34,291 nt of DNA, taken from IMG/VR virus record IMGVR_UViG_3300049846_000560, positions 1-34,291 of that record; one strand, given 5' to 3'. The DNA comes from a virus. Below the pieces are notes generated by a model. The model worked only from the letters and a program-made list of their open reading frames with translations. It had not been told where the DNA came from and did not search any database. The position numbers were made by a program, and so were the translations under genes. Below are positions 24,535 to 31,901 of the stretch, piece by piece. Each line of letters opens with the position of its first letter. The first letter of the stretch is position 1.

Positions 24535-25440
24535 TCAAATGTTGGTCACACCCTTCAGGCGGGCCAGCGACTTCGTGCTCTTCAGGGCAAGACCGCAGTA
24601 CCACTTCAGACGGGTACGGGTCGCGTCCTTGTTCTGCACGGTGCCGATGTCTTCCACGGCGATACCGGCGTTCGGGCCACCGTAGATGCCATGCAGGCCA
24701 TCGGCTTCGTTGGCGCGGAAGGCATAGATCGAGCAGCAGACGCCGTTCGCGGTGCCTTGCGTCTCGTTGCCCGGCAGGTAGTCGTTGCGCAGGATCGGGG
24801 TGCCGTTGTGACCCAGGACCGGGACGCCGAAGTTCGGAATCTCGACCATCGAGGCGTCGGTGCCCGACTGAGCACGCAGCAGCGCGCGATAGGCGCGGAT
24901 CGTGCCCGCGCGCATCACCAGGGCGTCGGCGCCCAGCGGCACCATGTCCAGCAGCTCGTCGAGCATGCTCATGGTCAGGGCAGCGCCGTTGTTGCCGGCG
25001 GCGATCGTCTGACCGGCAGTCACCAGCTTGCCGATGCCGTCGAATTCCTTCGGGGCGCCGGTGTTGTCGCCAGTGATGAAGGTCTGCTTGAACTTGCGCG
25101 ACAGACCCTTCGCCTTCTGGGCGATCTGAATCGCCTTCTGGTCGTTGGTGTCGTCCATCGTGGTGTCGAGGAACTTGTCCACGTCCACGTCGCCGATCAG
25201 GATACGCAGCTTCGACGTGACTTCCGTGAAGGTCGAGGCTTCCTCGTTCACGGTGTCGTTCGGGTCGAGGAAGTCAGCGCCGCCGATGGCGTTCTCACGG
25301 TCGTAGACGTAAGCCTTGCCGGTCACCTTCATGAAGGGCAGGAGGGCGAACGTCTCGTCCTTTTCGATGATTTCCTCGATGACGCCAGCTTCGAGCTGGT
25401 TGTTGGAGAGCTTTTCAGCTTCGACTTTGAGCAAAGGCAT
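24535..25440 (-). CDS. Major capsid protein
   Basis: This encodes 301 residues starting MPLLKVEAEKLSNNQLEAGV with AAGGA upstream. The pattern fits HK97-fold capsid proteins of the ~300-residue group: an N-terminal helical arm (VIEEIIEKDETFALLPFMKV), an AYVYDRENAIGGADFLDPND beta segment, a long helix (QKAIQIAQKAKGLSRKFKQT), FITGDNTGAPKEFDGIGKLV, and the A-domain end (NDYLPGNETQGTANGVCCSI). It is not preceded by a protease gene; the scaffold-like gene lies directly upstream. A TTGACA promoter-like site and a terminator frame it, consistent with several hundred copies per particle. Confidence 0.93.
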   Translation of the reverse strand: MPLLKVEAEKLSNNQLEAGVIEEIIEKDETFALLPFMKVTGKAYVYDRENAIGGADFLDPNDTVNEEASTFTEVTSKLRILIGDVDVDKFLDTTMDDTNDQKAIQIAQKAKGLSRKFKQTFITGDNTGAPKEFDGIGKLVTAGQTIAAGNNGAALTMSMLDELLDMVPLGADALVMRAGTIRAYRALLRAQSGTDASMVEIPNFGVPVLGHNGTPILRNDYLPGNETQGTANGVCCSIYAFRANEADGLHGIYGGPNAGIAVEDIGTVQNKDATRTRLKWYCGLALKSTKSLARLKGVTNI

Positions 25441-25486
25441 GATTTTTCCTTTTCAGGTTCTGTGACTGGCAAGTCAGTAGGGCCGA

Positions 25487-25515
25487 ACTATGTCAGCCCT
25501 TACTTGCTTTGTCAA
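25487..25515 (-). promoter_or_regulatory. Sigma70-like promoter for major capsid gene
   Basis: On the minus strand a perfect TTGACA, a 17-base spacer and CATAGT. The -35 box overlaps the TGA stop of the scaffold gene. Transcription should start near 25480, about 40 bases before the capsid ATG. Confidence 0.7.
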
Positions 25516-26402
25516 GCCTTTTTCTTCGCCAACAGTGCAGCGCGAATCCGCGACATACCTGTGAGGTTCTTGTCCGCCACCGGGGCGGGGCCTGCCCTGT
25601 TCTCAGTGCCGGAACCCGCGCCGGTCTTCACCGTGCTCTTGAGCAGATTGTCGGAATCGGGGTCGAGAGAGACGAGCTTCTCGAGCGCCGAGTCGAACGG
25701 AAGCGGGTCGCCAGAGGAATCCACCAGCATCACGCGACCGTTCATCCCGGCGGGCTTGTCGTACCCGACAACCCGTTGACCATCGAACTCGAAGTGCGCG
25801 CCGTAGAGGGCGCGGGTCTTGCCGACCGGAAGGCTCATCTTGTCCGCAATGAATTTGGACGTGCCGAACGAATTGCCCACGGTCAGCTCGGCGATCTGCT
25901 TCTGGAGGGCCTGCTTGGCGGCGCGCTCTTCGGCGAGTTCCTTGGTGGTCTTCGTCATGTCGGCAAGATGAGCGTCACTCATCTGCTTCTTCAACGCATC
26001 CCACTGACCCCTCGCTTCCAGCTCTTGTGCCTCGCGGTCCTTCTTCTCCTTCAGCAGCTCGCGAATCGACGCGGCGTCCAGACCGTCGAAGTCCTTCAGC
26101 TTCGCATTCACTTGCGAAAGCTGCTCTTGAACCTCGCGGAGCTTCGTCTTCTTCTCCATGACTTCGCGCAACAGCGCAGCTTCGGTATCGGAAACGCCTG
26201 ACTGACCTGACTTGCCGGACTTGTCGCCAGTGTTGCCGCCCTTGTCGTCGCTGCCGCCCTTGTCGTCGCTGCCGCCCTTGTCGTCGCTGCCGCCCTTGTC
26301 GTCGCCACCACCGCCACCACCACCGCCGTCATCGGCAACAGTGAGGGGCATCGCGAAGCCAAGACCGGCGCGCTTCATAAGACGAATCAGATATGTCGGC
26401 AT
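25512..26402 (-). CDS. Capsid scaffold-like protein
   Basis: This 296-residue protein lies between portal and capsid genes, the usual scaffold position. After a short N-terminus come eight glycines and four DDKGG[S/N] repeats (about residues 26-57), a flexible acidic linker. Residues ~72-175 form a strongly predicted coiled coil (EVMEKKTKLREVQEQLSQVN; KKDREAQELEARGQWDALKK; TKELAEERAAKQALQKQIAE). The C-terminal region ends in RIRAALLAKKKA, a basic helix like the capsid-binding tails of scaffolds. A GAAGGAAGG site precedes the ATG. No protease motif is visible, so it is probably not an autoprotease fusion. Confidence 0.82.
   Translation of the reverse strand: MPTYLIRLMKRAGLGFAMPLTVADDGGGGGGGGDDKGGSDDKGGSDDKGGSDDKGGNTGDKSGKSGQSGVSDTEAALLREVMEKKTKLREVQEQLSQVNAKLKDFDGLDAASIRELLKEKKDREAQELEARGQWDALKKQMSDAHLADMTKTTKELAEERAAKQALQKQIAELTVGNSFGTSKFIADKMSLPVGKTRALYGAHFEFDGQRVVGYDKPAGMNGRVMLVDSSGDPLPFDSALEKLVSLDPDSDNLLKSTVKTGAGSGTENRAGPAPVADKNLTGMSRIRAALLAKKKA
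26241..26312 (-). repeat. Tandem 18-bp repeat in scaffold gene
   Basis: Three exact 18-base units run from 26241 to 26294, and a fourth diverged unit ends at 26312. Each encodes Asp-Asp-Lys-Gly-Gly-Ser or a variant. Copy number changes would keep the frame. Confidence 0.9.
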
Positions 26403-26452
26403 GTATGCCTTCCTTCTTCAGTTGACGCTATCTCTCGCGTCGGGGTTGAACT

Positions 26453-26474
26453 GAGGGGCAGTCTCTTGCCCCTC
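26453..26474 (-). other. Hairpin between portal and scaffold genes
   Basis: The eight-base arms GAGGGGCA and TGCCCCTC surround a six-base loop. No U-run follows on either strand, so it is not a standard terminator. It might be an RNA processing or stability element. Confidence 0.5.
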
Positions 26475-26478
26475 GGGG

Positions 26479-28023
26479 TTAAACGGATGCCTTGCCGCCA
26501 GCGACGAGCTTGGCGGAAAGCGCTTGATTGCCAGATGCCTTCACAGAGTCAGTCCCGGATGGAGCGCCGCCCGCTGCGAGCGGGTCGAGCTTCGGGGGCC
26601 AACTCTTGAGTTCAGCAACCAGCTTGTCTCGGATGTCCTTCGTCAACTTCGGGAAGAGCTTGTCGATGACCGCCTCGAACTGCTGACGACGGGTGCCATC
26701 AGGTGCTTCGATCAGCGCAAGACGCGCGGCAATCTCGAACTCGTCGTAGAGCCCACGAACGTCGAAGTCGTCCGGGTACGCAACCGGCTTCTCCTTCAAC
26801 TTCTCGCCCGCGTACATACACACCAGCTCGGCAAGACGGTTCTCGACATCCTCGAGACTGTCAGCCTTCGACGCAAGCAGTCCGTTGACCCGCTCGAAGT
26901 CGTAGGCTTTCGCCACTCCCGAGCTGTTGTCGATGCCCAGTGCGTTGTCTTCCTTGGTGCGCTCACCAGCCAGGCCGACCGAGTGGTAAATCTCGTTGAT
27001 GATCTTGTTGACCACCTTCAAGATCAGCTCGGCCTGCTTCACATCCGGGCTCAGGTAGAACGGAGCATTGCCCGGGACGCTGCCGTCGTAGGTGAAGACG
27101 CGCTTGGTGCCCATCTCCAGCAGCTTCTCGTAGGGGTCCGTTCCAGGCTCGATGCCCTGCGAGGGGATCACGAGCTGGCTGAAGGTCTGGTCCTGAATGA
27201 TGGCGTCGAGGTTCGACAGGTAGTTCGCACAGGCGCGGTCGAGGTACGCCACATCCGTAATGAGCGCGGGCGATGTCCACTTCTCGTCGCTGAGCGTGTT
27301 GTCGGCGTGGATGATCGGCACCACCCCAAGTTCATTGATGACCGGCGGGTCGACGATCACCTTGCGCTTGCCGCCAGTGCCTTCGATGTGAAGGGTCTGA
27401 CTGAAGGTGCGGGTCCACAGTCGATACCGGCTCTTGAGCTTGCCAGTCGAAGTGATCGGATCTTTGTCGTCACGCACGACTTCATGCACCAGCGCCCACG
27501 CCAGGACGCCTTCGTCGTCGTAACCCACATCGAGCATGTTCTGCGGCGACACGGTGTAGGCGTAGATTTGTGCGCCCACTTCTCGGTCTTCGGCCTTGGT
27601 CTTGGTCTTGACGTTCTTGGTCGAGTCGACCACCAGCCAGATACGCCCAGACACTGACGACTCGGTGGCGACCGAGCGCATCAGCTCGCGAATGCCCTGC
27701 CCTTGCTTGGTGGACCTCTTCCAGAAGTTCTTCAGCGCCTCGGGGGCGTCGCCCGCTCGAGCAGCGTCCATCTTGAAGAGGTACTTGACCGTCAGCTCGA
27801 CAACTTCGCGGGTGTGGTTGAAGCGATAGGCTCGGTTCACGCGGTCGGTGTATTCACGGTCGCCTTCCTTCAGGTAGCGGTGAATGTTCTCGACGAACCA
27901 GCTCCTGCCACCCTCATAGGTGGCTTGCATGAACTCCCAATGCGGGCGCATTTCCTCGTACAGCGGGTGCCTGCGATCGAGGAAGGCCAGGAGTTGTTTC
28001 TGCTCAGCAGCGACGTTTGCCAT
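26479..28023 (-). CDS. Portal protein
   Basis: The frame opens with a GTG at 28044, but the ATG at 28023 (MANVAAEQKQLLAFLDRRHP) is favoured; a weak GGA lies upstream. It gives 514 residues, a normal portal size. Features include the N-terminal LYEEMRPHWEFMQATYEGGR, the wing region (SPQNMLDVGYDDEGVLAWAL; VINELGVVPIIHADN), a loop with DVAYLDRACANYLSNLDAII, and the stem/tunnel helix IINEIYHSVGLAGERTKED, then SGVAKAYDFERVNGLLASKA. It forms the dodecameric channel at the capsid vertex and docks terminase. It follows the terminase large subunit by 40 bases. Confidence 0.93.
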   Translation of the reverse strand: MANVAAEQKQLLAFLDRRHPLYEEMRPHWEFMQATYEGGRSWFVENIHRYLKEGDREYTDRVNRAYRFNHTREVVELTVKYLFKMDAARAGDAPEALKNFWKRSTKQGQGIRELMRSVATESSVSGRIWLVVDSTKNVKTKTKAEDREVGAQIYAYTVSPQNMLDVGYDDEGVLAWALVHEVVRDDKDPITSTGKLKSRYRLWTRTFSQTLHIEGTGGKRKVIVDPPVINELGVVPIIHADNTLSDEKWTSPALITDVAYLDRACANYLSNLDAIIQDQTFSQLVIPSQGIEPGTDPYEKLLEMGTKRVFTYDGSVPGNAPFYLSPDVKQAELILKVVNKIINEIYHSVGLAGERTKEDNALGIDNSSGVAKAYDFERVNGLLASKADSLEDVENRLAELVCMYAGEKLKEKPVAYPDDFDVRGLYDEFEIAARLALIEAPDGTRRQQFEAVIDKLFPKLTKDIRDKLVAELKSWPPKLDPLAAGGAPSGTDSVKASGNQALSAKLVAGGKASV

Positions 28024-28063
28024 ATAAGATTCCGAGTATGTCACGTCTGACTTAGGTTTGCAA

Positions 28064-29350
28064 CTACAGCGAAATGCCCATGATGGTCGGCCTGCGCAAC
28101 GGGAACATGAACTCGATCGGGTAGCCCAGCGCGTCCGTTATGTGCTCCACCCCGAGTTTCTTGTCCACGTTCCTGCCGTCTTCCTCGTAGATCGTCTGTT
28201 CGAGCGACTGAATCAGGGCATCACAGGTTGGATCGACGAAGAGTCGGGCGGTGCCGTCCGCCGCGTGGAACATCCGGTTCACCGAATTGACCCGATCCGC
28301 CACGGGCGGATGCTTCGCACGGTGCTTGATCCGCTTGAACCCCTTTTCCCTAAAGATGTCGAGGTCGGTTTCGCCTCGAGCGTGCTGTCGGTAGCTACCT
28401 GCCGGGTCCGGGAAGATCGTGACGTTGCGGATTTGCCGGTAGTAGCGACGTTCAATCTCATCCACGACCTCTGCCGTGTTGGATGACTTGAGGTTGATTT
28501 CCGACACCGCCCAGACTTCGCCGTTGGGCTGCGGCTGGAGAATGACACTCGACATCGGGTTGATGTTGAAGTCCTGCCCCACCCAGATCGGCAAATTGGG
28601 GTTGAACCGGCAGCTCTTGACATGCGTCCTGCGATCGAAGGCGTGGTAGACCCGCCCACTCATCGTCTCGAAGCTCGCCTCGAACTCCTGACGGAACGAA
28701 CGCTCGTCCATGTCCCGACGAGCAGCCTCGACTTCCTCGCGCGGAATGAACGGACTGGTGATCGTGGGAAACTGCCAGCTCGACCAGTCGTTGCGGCGAA
28801 TCACCCCCTTGTTGTCGACGTAAGTGTCACCGCGCTGCCCGAGCATGTAGATGTCGTAGAGGAAGTTGTACGCCTTGGGCGTACCGATGAACAGGGCGTA
28901 GCCGCCGGTCGAAGCAAGGGTAGGACGCAGAACCTTGTTCCAGGCTTCCTTGTCGATGTCCTGAACCTCGTCCATGACCAGAAAATGGATTCCCACTCCG
29001 CGCAGCGAATCGGGGTTGTCCGCTCCCTTCAGTTCGATCCGGGTGCGGTTCTTCAGCGTGACCGCCAGGGTGGTTTCGTTGACCTTCTCGATCCACTCCT
29101 TGGGCAGCGACTCCATCAGCTCGGGCCACATGATCTGTTTCGCCATCCGATAGGACGGCGCGACGTACCAGATCAGCCGCTTGGGCTGGGCGGCGTAGGC
29201 AATCATGCAGGTGCGGGACAGGATCGACTTTCCCCACCGCCGCCCTGCCACCACGACCCGGAACCTACTCCGGTTCGAGTAGACCTGGGCCTGACCCGGA
29301 TGCAGGTACAGCGATCCGGGGTCGAGCGCGAACTTAGCTCGGATTGCCAT
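28064..29350 (-). CDS. Terminase large subunit
   Basis: The frame can be extended to 29410, but the ATG at 29350 has GAGG upstream and gives 428 residues. The ATPase domain has Walker A AGRRWGKS (residues 35-42), Walker B FLVMDE (Asp127, Glu128) and the coupling motif LFIGTPK (~154). The nuclease domain has its acidic residues at Asp260 (VGQDFNINP), Asp315 (IFPDPAGSY) and Asp406 (HITDALGYPIEF). It cuts concatemers and drives DNA into the procapsid through the portal. The start overlaps the small subunit gene by 17 bases. Confidence 0.97.
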   Translation of the reverse strand: MAIRAKFALDPGSLYLHPGQAQVYSNRSRFRVVVAGRRWGKSILSRTCMIAYAAQPKRLIWYVAPSYRMAKQIMWPELMESLPKEWIEKVNETTLAVTLKNRTRIELKGADNPDSLRGVGIHFLVMDEVQDIDKEAWNKVLRPTLASTGGYALFIGTPKAYNFLYDIYMLGQRGDTYVDNKGVIRRNDWSSWQFPTITSPFIPREEVEAARRDMDERSFRQEFEASFETMSGRVYHAFDRRTHVKSCRFNPNLPIWVGQDFNINPMSSVILQPQPNGEVWAVSEINLKSSNTAEVVDEIERRYYRQIRNVTIFPDPAGSYRQHARGETDLDIFREKGFKRIKHRAKHPPVADRVNSVNRMFHAADGTARLFVDPTCDALIQSLEQTIYEEDGRNVDKKLGVEHITDALGYPIEFMFPLRRPTIMGISL

Positions 29351-29969
29351 TGAGGGCCTCAGCGGCTTCGTCCGCCTCGCGTTCACGCTGCAACTGCGAC
29401 ACGATGGCATCCGCGCCGTCGATCGCCTCTTCCTGCAAGTCGCTGATTTCCTCCGGGGTCATCCCACGGATCGTCAGCTCGGGCAGCGGCTTGTCGCCAG
29501 CGTCGTCTTCCTGAATGCCCAGAACCTTGTACGCTTCCTCCCGACAGGTCCGTACCGTCGTCGCAGCGTCTCGAAGCGCCCGGATGTCGTTCACAAGCGT
29601 GCCAAGGGGCTTGCCCTGCTTGTGGGCGTCGATGATCTGCGCGGCGACCTTCTGACGGATCATCGCGATGATCTTGTAGGTTTCGTTCTTGGTCGTGAAA
29701 ATGCGCTTCGCAAGCTCGCTGGGCTCGATCACCAGGGCGGCTTCCGCTGCCGCAGCTTGTCGGGCAAGGATCTCTCCTTTCACCGCCCCGACGTGCTTGA
29801 ACTTCTCCTGAAGCCGACGCTTGCTGACGCCGTACTTCTTGGAAAGCCCAACCAGGGTGGCCTCGCCTTGCTTCCACTCAAGGATCGCGTCGTTCCACTG
29901 CGCCGCTGTCAGCTTACGGGTTGTCCAGCCCTCGGGCTTCTCGGACTCTTCGGTCTTCGGATCGGTCAT
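29334..29969 (-). CDS. Terminase small subunit
   Basis: This encodes 211 residues. After an acidic N-terminal tail there is a helix-turn-helix at residues ~39-58 (LVGLSKKYGVSKRRLQEKFK) suited to packaging-site recognition. A long helical oligomerisation region (YKIIAMIRQKVAAQIIDAHK; LRDAATTVRTCREEAYKVLG) and an acidic C-terminus (LQREREADEAAEALNG) that could contact the large subunit follow. The ATG lacks a good Shine-Dalgarno and lies 12 bases after an intrinsic terminator, so expression depends on readthrough or antitermination. Confidence 0.88.
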   Translation of the reverse strand: MTDPKTEESEKPEGWTTRKLTAAQWNDAILEWKQGEATLVGLSKKYGVSKRRLQEKFKHVGAVKGEILARQAAAAEAALVIEPSELAKRIFTTKNETYKIIAMIRQKVAAQIIDAHKQGKPLGTLVNDIRALRDAATTVRTCREEAYKVLGIQEDDAGDKPLPELTIRGMTPEEISDLQEEAIDGADAIVSQLQREREADEAAEALNGNPS

Positions 29970-29981
29970 GGTTGAGTCAGC

Positions 29982-30012
29982 AAAAAAAATGGCGCACAGG
30001 GGATGGGCGCCA
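29982..30012 (-). terminator. Intrinsic terminator or attenuator before terminase genes
   Basis: On the minus strand TGGCGC and GCGCCA pair around an 11-base loop and are followed by eight T residues. It ends 12 bases before the terminase small subunit ATG and lies about 60 bases after a promoter-like site. Confidence 0.75.
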
Positions 30013-30049
30013 AGACAAGGAGGGAAACGGAACCCCCATGTGTGCCCGG

Positions 30050-30078
30050 ACTGTAACGACCGGCACGCCGAAAGTCAA
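30050..30078 (-). promoter_or_regulatory. Sigma70-like promoter upstream of terminase genes
   Basis: On the minus strand TTGACT, a 17-base spacer and TACAGT. The spacer contains the small palindrome CGGC-GT-GCCG. The predicted start is near 30043, giving a leader of about 60 bases to the terminator. Confidence 0.6.
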
Positions 30079-30220
30079 TGAGCACTGACTTACCCATTCC
30101 GGGAGTTCTCGACCCCAGATCGGGCATGTGTAGAGGCTTGGGGAAGTGTAACAAGATGTAACGCCATCAACAGTTAAATCTTCTTCTCTTCTTCTTCTTC
30201 TTTGTATTGAGAAGGTCTTA

Positions 30221-30249
30221 TATATATAGGAAAAGTCATTTTTACCCAA
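30221..30249 (-). promoter_or_regulatory. AT-rich promoter-like element
   Basis: On the minus strand TTGGGT, a 17-base spacer and TATATA inside TATATATATA (30228-30219). The -35 match is weak. It could be a second promoter for the packaging operon or an AT-rich bend. Confidence 0.35.
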
Positions 30250-30308
30250 CGACGTGCCAAAAGTGGATTTTCTGGATGGAAATACAGTGCTCCGGGAGCG
30301 AAAAAGGA

Positions 30309-30337
30309 TTGACAAAAGGGAAGTTCAAACATAAAGT
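30309..30337 (+). promoter_or_regulatory. Plus-strand promoter-like site overlapping palindrome
   Basis: TTGACA at 30309-30314, a 17-base spacer and TAAAGT at 30332-30337. The -10 lies in the left arm of the palindrome. No plus-strand gene follows; a transcript would be antisense to the accessory block. Confidence 0.3.
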
Positions 30338-30356
30338 GCGAAGCACTTTATGTTTG
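30326..30356. other. Perfect 14-bp palindrome at end of accessory operon
   Basis: CAAACATAAAGTGC and GCACTTTATGTTTG flank a three-base centre (GAA on plus, TTC on minus). The right arm covers the TAA stop of the winged-helix-like gene. It could be a bidirectional terminator with U-rich arms, or an operator. Confidence 0.7.
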
Positions 30357-30716
30357 CACCCCGTCTGTCAGGATGCCGTCATAGGGAGAGGCTTCCGGTT
30401 CGTGGAAGACAGGAAGTTGAGGCTTCGGAGCTGCGATGATTGAGCCCTTCCGGGTCGCGATGTAGCCCACCCTCTTATAGCTCCTACGCTTGCCGACATC
30501 CCGTTTTTCGATCAAGCCTCGAGCCACCAACACCCGGATTAGGAACTGCATGCTGGACTTGGTAGTGGCCCGGAACTCGATGGCAAGCCGGTCCAGCAAT
30601 TGATCTAGGTCAATTACAGCGTCCATTCCCTGCTCGCCGGGGTTGCCCCGGCAGATCAGTTCAAGCGTCTTGAGCTGAAGCGCTGTCAGCTCGCCGTTGA
30701 CAAGAATCTCGGTCAT
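30348..30716 (-). CDS. Winged-helix-like protein, possible regulator
   Basis: This encodes 122 residues: MTEILVNGELTALQLKTLEL is followed by LDRLAIEFRATTKSSMQFLI and RVLVARGLIEKRDVGKRRSY, then YIATRKG. The order helix, helix, recognition helix and a basic beta wing fits a winged helix-turn-helix of about 80 residues. The C-terminal ~35 residues look disordered. It is the last gene of the accessory block, coupled by ATGA to the GNAT gene, and its stop lies in the palindrome. It may regulate the adjacent promoters, or bind DNA as part of the GNAT/ATPase system. Confidence 0.72.
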   Translation of the reverse strand: MTEILVNGELTALQLKTLELICRGNPGEQGMDAVIDLDQLLDRLAIEFRATTKSSMQFLIRVLVARGLIEKRDVGKRRSYKRVGYIATRKGSIIAAPKPQLPVFHEPEASPYDGILTDGVQT

Positions 30717-31618
30717 AGAAGGTCCAGCCTCAGTGGCTCGTCTGTGGGTTGGTTGTCGAATGCGGTGATGGGGATTCGATCCGGGAGCTTGCGACCGTAG
30801 TCGGGGTTTCTGTAGACCGAATAGACCGTCGAGGCGAACGTGATCTGCATGACTTGCTTGATCAGGTAGGCCACCGGAAGCGTCGCGACCCGACTGCGGC
30901 CCGCAAGGCGCTTCTCGCCTGACTTCTCCATCGCGCTGTGCTTGTAGTAGAACTCGCGGATGTCGCGCAGAGCGGCTACCCGCGCGTAATCCGGCATCGT
31001 CTCAAGCTCTTCCAGAATCGCCGCGTAGTCGTAGGGCGGCGACTTGAAGTTGCGAGTCAGGGCTTCGATCCCGGCCTCGAGCGCAGGGGCCGTTTTGGGG
31101 CTGACGAAGCGCATCCCGGCCTTCGTGGCGAACGGGTTGAACCGCGTCATGCTGGCTCGTGTTTCGAGGTAGCGAAAGCCCGACATCCTGAAGGCAAGGT
31201 TGCACAGGCGATAGCCGATCCCAGCGCTTCGGTACATGGTGTCCACTACATTGCGCGACCCACTTCGGATGTTGCGGTTCATCCACTTCACCCGCATCGA
31301 CTGCATCAGCTTCGTGTCGATGCCGTCTTGGTTGGGCTTCAGGTTCGGGAAGACCTCGTTGCGGCCCGCGTCCAGCACCTTCGGCACCGCCAGGACAAGC
31401 GCACCGATCGTCTCTTCCACACCGGGTTTGTGCTCGATCAGACAGCGAGTGAAGATCGGACCAACCCCCGTGTCGTGAGCCTTGTAGTGGAGCGCCTTCA
31501 TGGCGTTCCAGTCTTCCGCGCAGCCTCGCTCGACGTAGATCGACGAGATGAGGCTCAAAGGGCGTTTGTACGGCCCCGGGTCGGTCTTGACGACGGTTTC
31601 GGACAAGTCATCGTGCAT
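30713..31618 (-). CDS. GNAT-fold acyltransferase-like protein
   Basis: This encodes 301 residues. The acetyl-CoA loop of the GNAT fold is visible as VVDTMYRSAGIGYRL (Arg130-x-x-Gly133-Ile-Gly135), preceded by a strand (IGALVLAVPKVLD, ~71-83) and followed by FRYLETRASMTRFNPFATKA then GMRF (Asn161 to Phe171), the usual motif B. The C-terminal ~120 residues are helical and end YGRKLPDRIPITAFDNQP. Sequence style and a nearby matching ABC ATPase recall the cellular COG2401 family, where the two are fused. Mu Mom shows that phages use GNAT folds to modify DNA bases, but whether this protein acts on DNA is inference. It overlaps the thioredoxin gene by 11 bases. Confidence 0.78.
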   Translation of the reverse strand: MHDDLSETVVKTDPGPYKRPLSLISSIYVERGCAEDWNAMKALHYKAHDTGVGPIFTRCLIEHKPGVEETIGALVLAVPKVLDAGRNEVFPNLKPNQDGIDTKLMQSMRVKWMNRNIRSGSRNVVDTMYRSAGIGYRLCNLAFRMSGFRYLETRASMTRFNPFATKAGMRFVSPKTAPALEAGIEALTRNFKSPPYDYAAILEELETMPDYARVAALRDIREFYYKHSAMEKSGEKRLAGRSRVATLPVAYLIKQVMQITFASTVYSVYRNPDYGRKLPDRIPITAFDNQPTDEPLRLDLL

Positions 31619-31901
31619 CGGGCAACAACGCCATCAGCGCCGCCTCCGTCTGTGCGCCCTGACGTTGACTGAAGGGCGACCCGTTGACATAGAAGAAGGT
31701 TGTGGGCACCGCACGCACGCCGTAGGTGCCTGCAAGGTCTGGGCGCTTGCCTGCATCCACGTAGCCCAGGTTGATGCCCAGACGCTCGCAGAAGCGCTCA
31801 AGTACCGGCTTGTAGGTCCGGCACGGGGCGCAGGTATGCGAGCCGAACAGGACCAGTCCGGTGAACCCCTTGAGGTCGTTGAGTCCGTTGATTTCCTTCA
31901 T
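31608..31901 (-). CDS. Thioredoxin-like protein
   Basis: This is a 97-residue minimal thioredoxin. LVLFGSHTCAPCRTYKPVLE holds the CxxC redox pair (Cys24, Cys27; CAPC rather than the usual CGPC), and RAVPTTFFYVNG carries the conserved cis-proline at Pro66. No signal peptide is visible, so it is cytoplasmic. It lies between the GNAT gene and a small membrane protein with overlaps on both sides, so it is probably made with them. Possible roles are reductant for a modification enzyme, polymerase processivity (as in T7 with host thioredoxin), or redox support of nucleotide synthesis. Context favours the first weakly. Confidence 0.92.
   Translation of the reverse strand: MKEINGLNDLKGFTGLVLFGSHTCAPCRTYKPVLERFCERLGINLGYVDAGKRPDLAGTYGVRAVPTTFFYVNGSPFSQRQGAQTEAALMALLPDAR

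Larger units (their letters stand above)
29970..30347 (-). other. Terminase leader region, no gene
   Basis: This is the only intergenic stretch over 300 bases. In minus-strand order it holds a palindrome, an AT-rich TATATATATA element, a purine-rich GAA repeat (about 30203-30178), a sigma70-like promoter and an intrinsic terminator. Short frames inside it lack coding character. A cos or pac site would be expected here or close by, but I cannot point to one. Confidence 0.7.

Noticed and set aside
24691-25779. 362-residue plus-strand open frame across the capsid gene
   Set aside because: It lies opposite the clear major capsid and scaffold genes, crosses the intergenic promoter, and has no family pattern.
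26241-26312. CRISPR-like repeat array
   Set aside because: The units are contiguous 18-mers without spacers and encode an in-frame peptide repeat.
26524-27657. 377-residue plus-strand open frame
   Set aside because: It is entirely opposite the portal gene, which has convincing protein features; composition is that of an antisense shadow.
29977-30315. 112-residue open frame in the terminase leader
   Set aside because: It has serine/arginine-rich, low-quality coding sequence, crosses the promoter, AT-rich tract and terminator, and lacks a ribosome-binding site.
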